Of a DNA stretch of 64,000 nucleotides, positions 42,089-63,708 are shown in pieces. Under the pieces are notes generated by a model. That model had not been told where the DNA came from. It worked only from the letters and a program-made list of their open reading frames with translations, and did no database searches. Within the stretch, counting starts at the first letter, position 1, and the number at the start of each line of letters is the position of its first letter. This DNA is from Dendrophyllia cribrosa. Its lineage: Eukaryota > Cnidaria > Anthozoa > Scleractinia > Dendrophylliidae. The stretch is from assembly GCA_024195265.1 (NCBI GenBank), contig JAJLRJ010000008.1, forward strand, positions 3,348,501 through 3,412,500. Direction: 5' to 3'. The translations under genes and the position numbers were made by a program.

Positions 42089-42250
42089 TACATACCCGTT
42101 TCGTAGATACGGCAGCCATATTGATTTTGCTCCCAGGGCATCCCATAATAAACATTGAAAACAAAGGAATATATTAATTAAAATGGTCATTATGGGATGC
42201 CCTGGGGGCAAAATCAATATGGCTGCCGTATCTGCGAAACGGGGTATGTA
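42089..42250. mobile_element. MITE (TACATACCC ends)
   Basis: Arms of about 65 bp: TACATACCCGTTTCGTAGAT on the left, inverted copy ending GGGGTATGTA on the right. Both include atattgattttgc and gggcatcccataat. Confidence 0.85.
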
Positions 42251-42327
42251 CAGTTTCCACCGCGGTCAGATGTCTGCGCATGGGTCAAACCAAAGTAAAA
42301 AGAAATGAAACGTAAGTGAAATGTGAA

Positions 42328-42682
42328 ACCAGCTGGGGTGCTTACCATTTAGCCATAATTTCCGAAAATTCCGGTTGGAAAGAGAATGGTAAGGTCATTT
42401 TTCGGGAATTCCATCCGACATTTGTGGAATAGCTTCTCAGGTATTCCTCTTTTACCGTTCGGAACGGAACTTTCAAAAATTTCTTACCATTTGATCATAT
42501 CTCTCGGTTCCAGTCTTATAACAACAGAAAACTAAGAAAACGAAAAAAAAAATGGTAAATTGTAAGCAACATCTCTTTCGGTTGTTTCGGTTGGAATGCT
42601 GATTTTACAGAAACTCTTATCATTATTCAACAGTCAACCCAACTAGATTTTTTCCGCAAATGATAAGCCCCCCAGTTTTCTG
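42328..42682. mobile_element. MITE-like element (CCAGCTGGGGTGCTTACCAT ends)
   Basis: The left end CCAGCTGGGGTGCTTACCAT pairs imperfectly with the right end AAATGATAAGCCCCCCAG. The interior has further copies of the accattt / aaatggt word and ttccgRttgga words. Confidence 0.6.
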
Positions 42683-43589
42683 CGGTAGCGATGAATAACG
42701 CACTGCGCATGTTCTTTACGTCACTGCTTTTCTCGCGGTGGAAAATTTGTCAGCCAAAATTTGTAATACATGTGTCGATGTGACTCGCATCTTCGTCAGT
42801 TACAGAGTGTTTGAAAAACCGTTTGAACTTATAACAACCTAAAGAAGCATGCATAATTAGATATGATTACATACAAAATTAACAACAAAGAAAAACGGTG
42901 TAAATAATAACAATGTCTAATTTTTTAAATTGGGTTTTTCCCAGTTTATGTACATAACCTCCTTGAGTTTGAGTTGAAATTTCGTGGAGGCAGTATCGAG
43001 GATTTCAAAGCAATCTGCAGAACCAGGCCAGGTTCCGAGTTTTGTAGACGTTAACGGATATGAGAGGACCTATCAGAAGAGTGATGTTCACGGACGCGTG
43101 TAGAAAAATGTCGACAATTTCGCCGATGCAGCAAGCATTACAGCATGCACAAGTAAATTTATCGGTTGTCCTGTGGTTTACATGCAGTAAAATTTGAGAT
43201 TTTTTGGTAGACGGTCTTCCAAATGGCAGCTCCTATTGTTTTTTTTTAGGGACTCATTTCCGCCGGAAATTCCTTCGAACGCGTCTCCATAATCTGTGAT
43301 TACTGCTAGTATTATATTATGTTGAATTACTTTGGCCTTACTTTGAATTACTTTTATTACTTTGGCCATACAACCTCACCTCTCCAATTCAACTAGAAAT
43401 CAGACCACCTCTTCCTCCCCCGTCACTAAAATTTTGCCGCGAGCCACGAATTTCTAGTTATTAGTGTAACTATTTCGCTGAAAAGCCTCGTCGAGGAAGT
43501 GAAATAAAGTATGTTTGTATTTATGTTGGTGGCACAGGGTTGTTGCAATGGTTTGCTTTGAATTTTTACGCGGGAAATTCTTGCGGCCT

Positions 43590-43680
43590 GCCAATCTCGT
43601 TCCCAGAGTCCGCGTAACCTTTTCCTTGTCGCCCATTCTGCTTGGCAAGGGTAACGCGGACTCTGGAAACGAGATTGGCA
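43590..43680. repeat. Fold-back, GCCAATCTCGTTCCCAGAGT ends
   Basis: 30 bp arms inverted around a roughly 30 bp centre. Its end (tctcgttcccag) also resembles the outer arm of the nested complex at 28605-29090. Confidence 0.8.
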
Positions 43681-43942
43681 ATTGGCTGCCCGCCGTGTGA
43701 GAATGAAGACATTGCACATGTTCACAGTTTGATCGCGGTTGACGTACAGTAAGGCTTGAATTTACGCACGAGTGTCCGCACGAGTAGCTCGTCTCCATGA
43801 TCTCTCTTCGTCCCGTACCCTGAAGCGAGAGAGGACGGGATATAACATAGACCCAAGAGAACCATAAGCAGGAGTCCGCCATAAGTGAAATAAAAATAAA
43901 AGATAAAAGTTTTCGGACACTGATCAATGAGTGTCGAGCTCT

Positions 43943-44015
43943 GATTACTGAGGGTCTCCCAGGGGTTTGGGGGAACAAGGGAACATGGACTCCCCTAGGA
44001 GACCCTCATTACTCA
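43943..44015. repeat. Short fold-back
   Basis: ATTACTGAGGGTCTCC and its inverted partner GGAGACCCTCATTACT lie around a 40 bp centre. Confidence 0.65.
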
Positions 44016-44108
44016 CATCGTGCAGCAGAAGTAATTATAATTGGCTGTTTCGACAAATGTCAATAAGTTTAAAAAGTGTCTGAGTGACAGATGTTTCGCG
44101 AAAGATCC

Positions 44109-44290
44109 CGGGGGTACTCCCCTCAATTTAGGATAGGTGTGTGCCACGCAGGTTCTTAAGCCCAGACCCTATTTAAGGGTAGGTTTTTATTTCTTTTCTG
44201 TGCATGGAAAGTTTTGCATCAAACATAGAATACTAGCCTGAGCCTTGTTTCATTAATACATCATCATAACCATATCTTTTTTGTTTAGCT
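44109..44290. repeat. Dispersed repeat, also present at 62136-62372
   Basis: Starts CCGGGGGTACTCCCC, then aatttaggatag, and ends with ttttgcatcaaacatagaat and catcataaccatat. The 62 kb copy has an extra internal segment of about 60 bp. Confidence 0.8.
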
Positions 44291-44585
44291 GGATGTTTAG
44301 GTCCTGTAATTTAGCGAATACAATTTAAAGGAACCCTAACCAAGAATAACAATACCAAAAAGGATCGGCCCTTTTGAGCCGCTCAAACTGAGCATACCTT
44401 ATCCCGCGTCGACCCTTTTTGCTCGTTTTGCGTTTCCCGAGGGAATGGTTTATCAAGATAACGAAGCGAAAAGAGAGACTAATAACATATTTAACATTAC
44501 CATTACAATCCGAGGCTGTTCCCTTGCGGTCAATTTGGACAATATGTCCCTCGGCATGCCCGTTAATTGCTATGCTGAGATTTGG

Positions 44586-44592
44586 TATAAAA
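44586..44592 (+). promoter_or_regulatory. TATA box of upstream tubulin C promoter (P1)
   Basis: TATAAAA, 149 bases before an ATG (44735-44737) that is followed directly by a GTAAGT donor. The surrounding 350 bp align with the P2 promoter at 45030-45320. Confidence 0.7.
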
Positions 44593-44734
44593 CAACGGCT
44601 CAAATCAAATACATGCATATCTCATTACGTACGTAACGGTCGAATTGATACTTTTCTCTTCCTCCGAAAGTCGTCACCTTTCGAACGAAGACTTCTTCCA
44701 TTTAATTTAATAGAGGGAACAATCCTGTATCGAC

Positions 44735-44737
44735 ATG
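44735..44737 (+). other. Alternative first coding exon of tubulin C (ATG | GTAAGT)
   Basis: The sequence ATCCTGTATCGACATG is followed by GTAAGT and matches ATCCTGAATCAACATG followed by GTAAGT at the main first exon. Splicing to 45727 would give exactly the same protein. Confidence 0.6.
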
Positions 44738-45155
44738 GTAAGTCTAGTAGAATTAGTTAGAATTAGACAATTTTCTGCCTAGCAAAAAAGCGCGAAAGAC
44801 TGCGGTGGAAAAGTCCGCCGTTATCAGTTATTTAATATATGCATAAGTTCACAGTTAATGAAGCTCGTAGATGATCGTAGATTTAAACTTTTTAGGCCCT
44901 CGGCCTTCTAAAGTAAGAAATCGGATCATAGAAAGCAATGGCAAGTTAAGTTATCAATGTACTAGGAAAACTACGCGAGTCGTGAAACGGTTCCATGTTT
45001 CGCGAAAGAGTTGTGTCAGACTGTTTTACTTTTTTCTTTTCGTTTTTCCCGAGAGAAAGGTTTTCCAAGGCAACCAACCCGAAAATACCGCTAAATCGCA
45101 AATTAACATTACAATTCTGAGGTGTGGCAACATGCCGTTGCTATGCCGATTTCGT

Positions 45156-45162
45156 TATAAAA
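45156..45162 (+). promoter_or_regulatory. TATA box of proximal tubulin C promoter (P2)
   Basis: TATAAAA, 146 bases before the first coding exon at 45302. Flanking word ACAGCGGCCCAAATC parallels ACAACGGCTCAAATC at P1. Confidence 0.75.
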
Positions 45163-45301
45163 CAGCGGCCCAAATCGATAAAAGGCATATTTTATTACAA
45201 CGGTCGAAACGGACAGTTTATACTAGATTTCCTCCACCGAAAGTCGTCACCTTTCAAACGAAGATTTCTTGTTTAATTTAAGTTATTAATCCTGAATCAA
45301 C

Positions 45302-48242
<2,941 letters not shown>

Positions 48243-48293
48243 ACACTGTTGTCATCTAAAATCATGTCGGCAAAACTGAGTTGATAGTTCAGC

Positions 48294-48299
48294 AATAAA
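48294..48299 (+). terminator. Poly(A) signal of tubulin gene C
   Basis: AATAAA, 52 bases after the stop codon. The same position and context recur in gene D. Confidence 0.85.
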
Positions 48300-48518
48300 T
48301 ATATATTCTCATTTGACTGAATTCCAGTTCAATTTGGGGAGGTCAGCAGGAATTGTTGGCTCCAAGTCCAAGGGTCTGGTAGTGGGTTACTGATATGTAA
48401 GAAATCGCCGGAAGTTAACTGATAAGTGAAAACACCCCATCTGGACCCACAAATAGTAAAGGAAGCATTGAAGTTTTTCGTAAACGTTTTCTTCCCGAGA
48501 GCGCGGGAGGCCCGTGAA

Positions 48519-48778
48519 GGCATGGGGCACGAAAAGGGACAAAAAGAAGTTTACCAGTCATTTATTTATACGAACACGTCTGGGGTACGTGTAGGCATAA
48601 GGCGCGAAAAGGAGCAAAAATATAATGAAGTGAGGAAGAAAAGGAAACGTTTTCTTTCCTTCCTCTCCAGTTTTTCTCTTTTGCTCCTTTTCGCGCTCCA
48701 TTCAGTCCTACACGCGCCTCTCGCGTGTTCGAAAAAGAAACGACTGGTTTCTTTTTACTCCGTTTCGTGCCACATGCC
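48519..48778. repeat. Fold-back repeat between tubulin C and D
   Basis: Left GGCATGGGGCACGAAAAGGG pairs with the right arm ending CGTGCCACATGCC. A second inner pair is gcgcgaaaaggagcaaaa / ttttgctccttttcgcgc. The duplicate copy is at 55742-56001. Confidence 0.8.
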
Positions 48779-48980
48779 TTTCTTTCTTTCTGACTTCGCG
48801 GCCAACACTCCTTTTTCAGAGTTTGCCGCAAAATGGGAATAGGCAGCGGTTTCCCTTTTCATGCATCTGTTTGTACAACCCGTCAAAATCCGCGGCAAAA
48901 TTTAAATGACAAAAAAATGGAAAATTACAAATGAAAGAGCACACCCGTTACTTCTCTCCTAAACCATTTTTCGCCTATAG

Positions 48981-49108
48981 ATGGTTTTCACGGCGGCTTT
49001 GTTGGTGGACAGAGCAATGAAATTTCCATCCTTTGGGAATAAAACTCTATTTTTATGCAAACGATTTCTATTGTTTCTGTCCACCAACATGGCCGCCGTG
49101 AAAACCAT
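48981..49108. mobile_element. MITE, ATGGTTTTCACGGCGGC ends, 128 bp
   Basis: Arms ATGGTTTTCACGGCGGCttt and ttggtggacag are inverted at the right end (ctgtccaccaacatggccg, ending aaaaccat). The duplicate is at 56204-56331. Confidence 0.88.
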
Positions 49109-49789
49109 GTATTACCAGGGAGCTTAAGCAACGACGACGGCAACGCCAAGGAAAACGTCAATTGAAAAAAGGATTCACACTATTTTAAACTACTTTGCAG
49201 TTGTTCCAATTTGTTTAGTTTGTCTAACGTGACTGGATTGTCCAGGAGCTGAATTTGAAGGGATGGCTTTCCCGTTCAAAGGGAGAAAGAAAAATTAACC
49301 ACGACCACTTTCAACGCGACTGGTGATTTGAATTTTTATATTGTTTTTAACCTCTGGTAAGCGACCATTCATCCATGTTTTGATGCCACTGCAGACTCAA
49401 ATTGAGTCAGTGTTACAGTGCAAGTCCAATGAAATGAATATTTTGTCCTATGCGTGATCAAAACTTTAATATGATGCAATATTTTGCGTTGATAGCTGCT
49501 TTGATTGCTTTGATTGCTATATGTTCATATGATTCAAAGCAGAGACGCCCTGTGGTCTCAAATTACCTCAAATAATTTGTGAGAATCTTGATTGGCATAA
49601 ATTAATATTTTGCCGGCCGCACGGCACAGAGAAGCGGGTACCAATCTAGTGCCCGATCCGGGAGCTCACGGTTTGCGTGTTTAAAATAGTCTATTGATAG
49701 ATTTATGGCATCGCTGCGTCAATTACTATCACAGACTGAAGTTTTTTCTGACAAGTTAAGTCGTGCCTTAGTTGTTTATTGTATTTTAA

Positions 49790-50078
49790 AGCCTGGTTTC
49801 CATATAATCGCAACGATCGCAGCGATCGTTACGATCGACGATCGCTGCGATTCTTGCGACCCTTGCGATCATATGGAAACCAAAACGTTGCGATCGCAGA
49901 GATAGAAATTTTTCTATCTCTGCGATCGCAATCGCAAGGATCCCAACGATCGCAACGTTTAAGTTTCCATATAGCCTGGTTTCTATATAATCGCAACGAT
50001 CGCAACGATCGCAGCGATCGTTACGATCGACGATCGCTGCGATTCTTGCGACCCTTGCGATCATATGCAAACCGCGCA
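49790..50078. repeat. Palindromic tandem array upstream of tubulin D (about 1.5 units)
   Basis: One shortened unit (183 bp) plus a partial unit of the repeat described at 57004-57726. Rich in CGATCG and GCGATCGC words. It ends about 120 bp before the TATA-like box of gene D. Confidence 0.9.
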
Positions 50079-50195
50079 GCGCAAAGAAACGTTTATAATT
50101 ATCGTGGGCTCACTTCTCCGAGGAGCTGAGTACCAGTTGAACTGTCACGTGACTTGTGAAAGTGAATTAAGAAGGGCGCACCGACCCCAGTGGTC

Positions 50196-50203
50196 TATTT
50201 AAA
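50196..50203 (+). promoter_or_regulatory. TATA-like box of tubulin D
   Basis: TATTTAAA, 126 bases before the ATG-only exon. The identical site is at 57848-57855 for gene E. Confidence 0.6.
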
Positions 50204-50321
50204 CCTTCAACTGCTGTCAGTCGGTAAAAGGACTTCGCTCGGTTGGTTACTTATCGACGTAGAGTCTTTCGGTTTCGGCGTTCTTTACTATTCTCTCCAA
50301 ATTTACTGATTATTTCTAATA

Positions 50322-55448
<5,127 letters not shown>

Positions 55449-55499
55449 ACACTGTTGTCATCTAAAATCATGTCAGCAAAACTGAGTTGATAGTTCAGC

Positions 55500-55505
55500 A
55501 ATAAA
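55500..55505 (+). terminator. Poly(A) signal of tubulin gene D
   Basis: AATAAA, 52 bases after the stop, in the same context as gene C. Confidence 0.85.
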
Positions 55506-55741
55506 TATATATTCTCATTTGACTGAATTCCAGTTCAATTTGGGGATGTCAGCAGGAATTGTTGGCTCCAAGTCCAAGGGTCAGGTAGTGGGTTACTGAT
55601 ATGTAAGAAATCGCCGGAAGTTAACTGATAAGTGAAAACACCCCATCTGGACCCACAAATAGTAAAGGAAGCATTGAAGTTTTTCGTAAACCTTCGTCTG
55701 TAGCAGTCGTTTTCTTCCCGAGAGCGCGGGAGGCCCGTGAA

Positions 55742-56001
55742 GGCATGGGGCACGAAAAGGGACAAAAAGAAGTTTACCAGTCATTTATTTATACGAACAC
55801 GTCTGGGGTACATGTAGGCATAAGGCGCGAAAAGGAGCAAAAATATAATGAAGTGAGGAAGAAAAGGAAACGTTTTCTTTCCTTCCTCTCCAGTTTTTCT
55901 CTTTTGCTCCTTTTCGCGCTCCATTCAGTCCTACACGCGCCTCTCGCGTGTTCGAAAAAGAAACGACTGGTTTCTTTTTACTCCGTTTCGTGCCACATGC
56001 C
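55742..56001. repeat. Fold-back repeat between tubulin D and E
   Basis: Duplicate of 48519-48778 with the same arms (GGCATGGGGCACGAAAAGGG and its partner). Confidence 0.8.
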
Positions 56002-56203
56002 TTTCTTTCTTTCTGACTTCGCGGCCAACACTCGTTTCCAGAGCTTGCCGCAAAATGGGAAAAGGCAACGGTTTCCCTTTTTTATGCATCTGTTTGTACA
56101 CCCCGTCAAAATCCGCGGGAAAATTTAAATGACAAAAGCATGGAAAATTACAAATAAAAGAGCACACCCGTTACTTCTCTCCTAAACCATTTTTCGCCTA
56201 TAG

Positions 56204-56331
56204 ATGGTTTTCACGGCGGCTTTGTTGGTGGACAGAGCAATGAAATTTCCATCCTTTGGGAATAAAACTCTATTTTTATGCAAACGATTTCTATTGTTTC
56301 TGTCCACCAACATGGCCGCCGTGAAAACCAT
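56204..56331. mobile_element. MITE, duplicate copy of 48981-49108
   Basis: Same 128 bp element at the equivalent position of the duplicated block. It was therefore inserted before the duplication. Confidence 0.88.
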
Positions 56332-57003
56332 GTATTACCAGGGAGCTTAAGCAACGACGACGGCAACGCCAAGGAAAACGTCAATTGAAAAAAGGATTCA
56401 CACTATTTTAAACTACTTTGCAGTTGTTCCAATTTGTTTAGTTTGTCTAACGTGACTGGATTGTCCAGGAGCTGAATTTGAAGGGATGGCTTTCCCGTTC
56501 AAAGGGAGAAAGAAAAATTAACCACGACCACTTTCAACGCGACTGGTGATTTGAATTTTTATATTGTTCTTAACCTCTGGTAAGCGACCATTCATCCATG
56601 TTTTGATGCCACTGCAGACTCAAATTGAGTCAGTGTTACAGTGTAAGTCCAATGAAATGAATATTTTGTCCTATGCGTGATCAAAACTTTAATATGATGC
56701 AATATTTTGCGTTGATAGCTGCTTTGATTGCTATATGTTCATATGATTCAAAGCAGAGACGCTCTGTGGTCTCAAATTACCTCAAGTAATTTGTGAGAAT
56801 CTTGATTGGCATAAATTAATATTTTGCCGGCCGCACGGCACAGAGAAGCGGGTACCAATCTAGTGCCCGATCCGGGAGCTCACGGTTTGCGTGTTTAAAA
56901 TAGTCCATTGATAGATTTATGGCATCGCTGCGTCAATTACTATCACAGACTGAAGTTTTTTCTGTCAAGTTAAGTCGTGCCTTAGTTGTTTATTGTATTT
57001 TAA

Positions 57004-57726
57004 AGCCTGGTTTCCATATAATCGCAACGATCGCAACGATCGCAGCGATCGTTACGATCGACGATCGCTGCGATTCTTGCGACCCTTGCGATCATATGGA
57101 AACCAAAACGTTGCGATCGTTGCGATTGCGATCGCAGAGATAGAAATTTTTCTATCTCTGCGATCGCAATCGCAAGGATCCCAACGATTGCAACGTTTAA
57201 GTTTCCATATAGCCTGGTTTCCATATAATCGCAACGATCGCAACGATCGCAGCGATCGTTACGATCGACGATCGCTGCGATTCTTGCGACCCTTGCGATC
57301 ATATGGAAACCAAAACGTTGCGATCGTTGCGATTGCGATCGCAGAGATAGAAATTTTTCTATCTCTGCGATCGCAATCGCAAGGATCCCAACGATTGCAA
57401 CGTTTAAGTTTCCATATAGCCTGGTTTCCATATAATCGCAACGATCGCAACGATCGCAGCGATCGTTACGATCGACGATCGCTGCGATTCTTGCGACCCT
57501 TGCGATCATATGGAAACCAAAACGTTGCGATCGTTGCGATTGCGATCGCAGAGATAGAAATTTTTCTATCTCTGCGATCGCAATCGCAAGGATCCCAACG
57601 ATCGCAACGTTTAAGTTTCCATATAGCCTGGTTTCCATATAATCGCAACGATCGCAACGATCGCAGCGATCGTTACGATCGACGATCGCTGCGATTCGTG
57701 CGACCCTTGCGATCATATGGAAACCG
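57004..57726. repeat. Palindromic 207 bp tandem array upstream of tubulin E (three full units plus a part)
   Basis: Units start at 57004, 57211, 57418 and 57625 (AGCCTGGTTTCCATATAATC), exactly 207 bp apart; the last is cut at about 57726. Each unit holds two hairpins: one bounded by GGTTTCCATAT / ATATGGAAACC, the other centred on GATAGAAATTTTTCTATC. Words CGATCG and GCGATCGC recur. Frames of 238-262 codons open on both strands because the period is a multiple of three; they are not genes. Confidence 0.95.
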
Positions 57727-57847
57727 CGCAGCGCAAAGAAACGTTTATAATTATCGTGGGCTCACTTCTCCGAGGAGCTGAGTACCAGTTGAACTGTCAC
57801 GTGACTTGTGAAAGTGAATTAAGAAGGGCGCACCGACCCCAGTGGTC

Positions 57848-57855
57848 TATTTAAA
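57848..57855 (+). promoter_or_regulatory. TATA-like box of tubulin E
   Basis: TATTTAAA, 126 bases before the ATG-only exon, with flanks identical to gene D. Confidence 0.6.
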
Positions 57856-57973
57856 CCTTCAACTGCTGTCAGTCGGTAAAAGGACTTCGCTCGGTTGGTT
57901 ACTTATCGACGTAGAGTCTTTCGGTTTCGGCGTTCTTTACTATTCTCTCCAAATTTACTGATTATTTCTAATA

Positions 57974-61691
<3,718 letters not shown>

Positions 61692-61738
61692 ATGCGTAAT
61701 TCTCATGTTGTCAGAAAAAAATGCCTTTGTTTATTCTA

Positions 61739-61744
61739 ATTAAA
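61739..61744 (+). terminator. Poly(A) signal variant of tubulin gene E
   Basis: ATTAAA, about 50 bases after the stop codon. No AATAAA is present at this spacing. Confidence 0.55.
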
Positions 61745-62135
61745 GCTTAAGTTCACATTTAACTGAAAGGGCTGTTTTTTTTTTAGCTCAGATACACAAA
61801 AGCGGAAGACTAAACAATTACAGCTTAGTATCAGTTAAGTTTTGTAAGGAACGAAACAGAAAATCTCGTATGAAACCCTTTTATTTACAGATTTAGGTCC
61901 CGACTGAACTCGGAACCAATTTTCCAAAGCATTGTTGCGAAAGCAAAATATATATTTATATAGTTTTAATGTTTCGGAAGGTAATTTGGTTCTTGGACGT
62001 TCGGCTAATCGTTCCACACGGAGTGCTCGTTTGTTTTGGTTCCTGCCTATTGCCAATTAGTGTGAGTCAACCAAAGGATCTTTTGGCACGCTCCCCCGGT
62101 AAACATTTGAGAAACGTAACATCTTATTTAAGACC

Positions 62136-62372
62136 CCGGGGGTACTCCCCTTAATTTAGGATAGCTTTATGCCATGAAGGTTCTTAAGCCCTGACCCTAT
62201 TGAAGGGTAGTCAATCGAAACTTAACATCCTATTTAAGGGGAAAACAATAACCTAGAATTGTGTGAACAGGTCGTTTTTATTTCTTTTCTGTACCTGGAA
62301 AGTTTTGCATCAAACATAGAATACTAGTCTGAGCCTAGTTTCATCAATACGCCATCATAACCATATATTTTT
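62136..62372. repeat. Dispersed repeat, second copy of 44109-44290
   Basis: CCGGGGGTACTCCCC, aatttaggatag and ttttgcatcaaacatagaat occur in the same order as at 44 kb, with an additional segment at about 62210-62270. Confidence 0.8.
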
Positions 62373-62382
62373 CGTTTAAATA

Positions 62383-62615
62383 TTGAGTCACGTAGCACTG
62401 GTGATACAAACAAGGAATCAGAGAATTAACTCTGTGTGTAAATTATAGTGCTAAGGTCAACCCATAAATTTCTCTGTACTGAGCTTTAGCCCTAGTAAGG
62501 AATGAGGGACCACATTTAGTACAGAGAAATTTATGGGTTGACCTTAGCACTATAATTTACACGCAGAGTTAATTCTCTGATTCCTTGTTTGTATCACCAG
62601 TGCTACGTGACTCAA
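62383..62615. repeat. Long palindromic element (about 233 bp)
   Basis: Near-perfect arms of about 98 bp, TTGAGTCACGTAGCACTGGT through aaatttctctgtact, are inverted around a roughly 37 bp centre. Confidence 0.9.
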
Positions 62616-63177
62616 CATTTATTTGTACCCATTCACATTCTCATTGCCACGAATTACCACCTTATTAAAAAAAACTGGATGCTAAGGGTTACACGTGTGC
62701 TTTCGATTGCCCATTGTTTTCCAAATCCAGAATTACTCCTCATGATCATCTACAATGGAGGCTAATAAATTAAATATAAAAGATTTCTATTCAAAATAAA
62801 GTCTTGATCATATGTTGAAAAAGTAAAATTTTGCTTGTCAGACAGTGTATCTGAATTTCTTTTTTTTTTATTTTTCCAAAAAGAATGGGTCGGTCGGGCG
62901 ATGGGAAACGAAACATTTTATGGGGATGGCCCTATTACCATCAAGTTTAAAACTACAGATGAACCTCCATGAGGGTGGCAAAGGGTTTATGCGTGACGCG
63001 TGATCAGGGCAAAAATCAGTACGTGAAACATGAAAGTTAGTAAAATGGAAACGCGATTCGTGAATTAAGGAACTAATATCCTTGTAGAACCAGACTAAGG
63101 AATTTAATGAATATGTGACGCGTAAATTGAATTGCGTAAAAGGTGCGTGAAACGGGATCGTGACCCCCCTTTGTTAC

Positions 63178-63708
63178 CCTACCCCATGTGCGACCTCTCG
63201 TAAGCAAAACACCAAATTTCTTCCAGTCAAATCTCTATAGTCCAAACCTCTCGTAAGCGACCACGTCTCGTAAGCGACTACTTTTCTAAAATACCAAATT
63301 TCTTCCAGTCAAATCACTATAGTCCAAACCGTAAGCGATCACGTTTCCAAAATACCAAATTTCATTCAGTCAATCACTATTAATTAGTCCAAACCTCTCG
63401 TAAGCGACCACTTTTCTAAAATACCAAATTTCTTCTAATCAAATCACTATAGTCCAAACCTCTCGTAAGCGACCCGGCGTCTTGTAAGCGACCACTTCTC
63501 TAAAATACCGAATTTCTCCCAGTCAAATCACTATAGTCAAAACCTCTCCTAAGCGACCACTTTTCCAAAATACCAAATTTCATTCAGTCAAATCACTATA
63601 GTCCAAACCTCTCGTAAGCGACCACGTCTTCTAAGCGACCACTTTTCCAAAATACCAATTTTTTTCCAGTCAAATCACCATAGTCCAAACCTCTCGTAAG
63701 CGACCGCG
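63178..63708. repeat. Minisatellite, unit with CCTCTCGTAAGCGACCAC
   Basis: About eight or nine irregular units of 50-75 bp, each with ccaaacctctcgtaagcgac, ccaaaataccaaatttc and agtcaaatcactatagtcc. It merges into the tubulin-upstream copy, whose own sequence contains the related cctctggtaagcgacca. Confidence 0.88.

Larger units (their letters stand above)
40696..44400. other. Intergenic between divergent tubulin genes B and C
   Basis: Should hold the promoter of gene B near 40.7-40.95 kb (no TATA box seen) and the upstream region of gene C. Otherwise it is filled by the fold-backs listed separately. A diverged copy of the gtctgtggatgaaatcc repeat lies at about 41452-41485. The minus-strand frame at 41639-41953 shows no recognised family and is probably repeat sequence. 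Confidence 0.5.
48300..50195. other. Intergenic between tubulin C and D (duplicated between D and E)
   Basis: Nearly identical to 55506-57847 apart from small indels and copy number of the palindromic array. Contains two fold-backs and the array listed separately. No other gene. Confidence 0.85.
55506..57847. other. Intergenic between tubulin D and E (copy of 48300-50195)
   Basis: Aligns throughout with the C-D interval. Fold-back copies lie at 55742-56001 and 56204-56331. Differences include an extra 17 bp (cttcgtctgtagcagtc) near 55691 and the longer palindromic array. No other gene. Confidence 0.85.
61745..63170. other. 3' flank of tubulin E, no further gene
   Basis: Contains the dispersed repeat and long palindrome listed separately; otherwise AT-rich with no coding signal. 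Confidence 0.55.

Noticed and set aside
48426..48842. 138-codon plus-strand frame downstream of tubulin C, also near 55745-56128
   Set aside because: It falls on a fold-back repeat; both strands are open because of the symmetry, and composition is Lys/Arg/Ser/Phe-rich without family signal.
49786..50070. GCGATCGC words as a cyanobacterial HIP1-like signal or bacterial contamination
   Set aside because: The words are confined to one palindromic tandem unit inside a clearly eukaryotic, intron-containing locus. The flanks are collinear in two copies.
57000..57781. Frames of 262 and 238 codons on opposite strands with repeated DRNDRSDRYDRR / ARIAAIVDRNDR blocks
   Set aside because: They lie wholly in the 207 bp palindromic tandem array. 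A period divisible by three and symmetric sequence keep frames open on both strands. No family signal.
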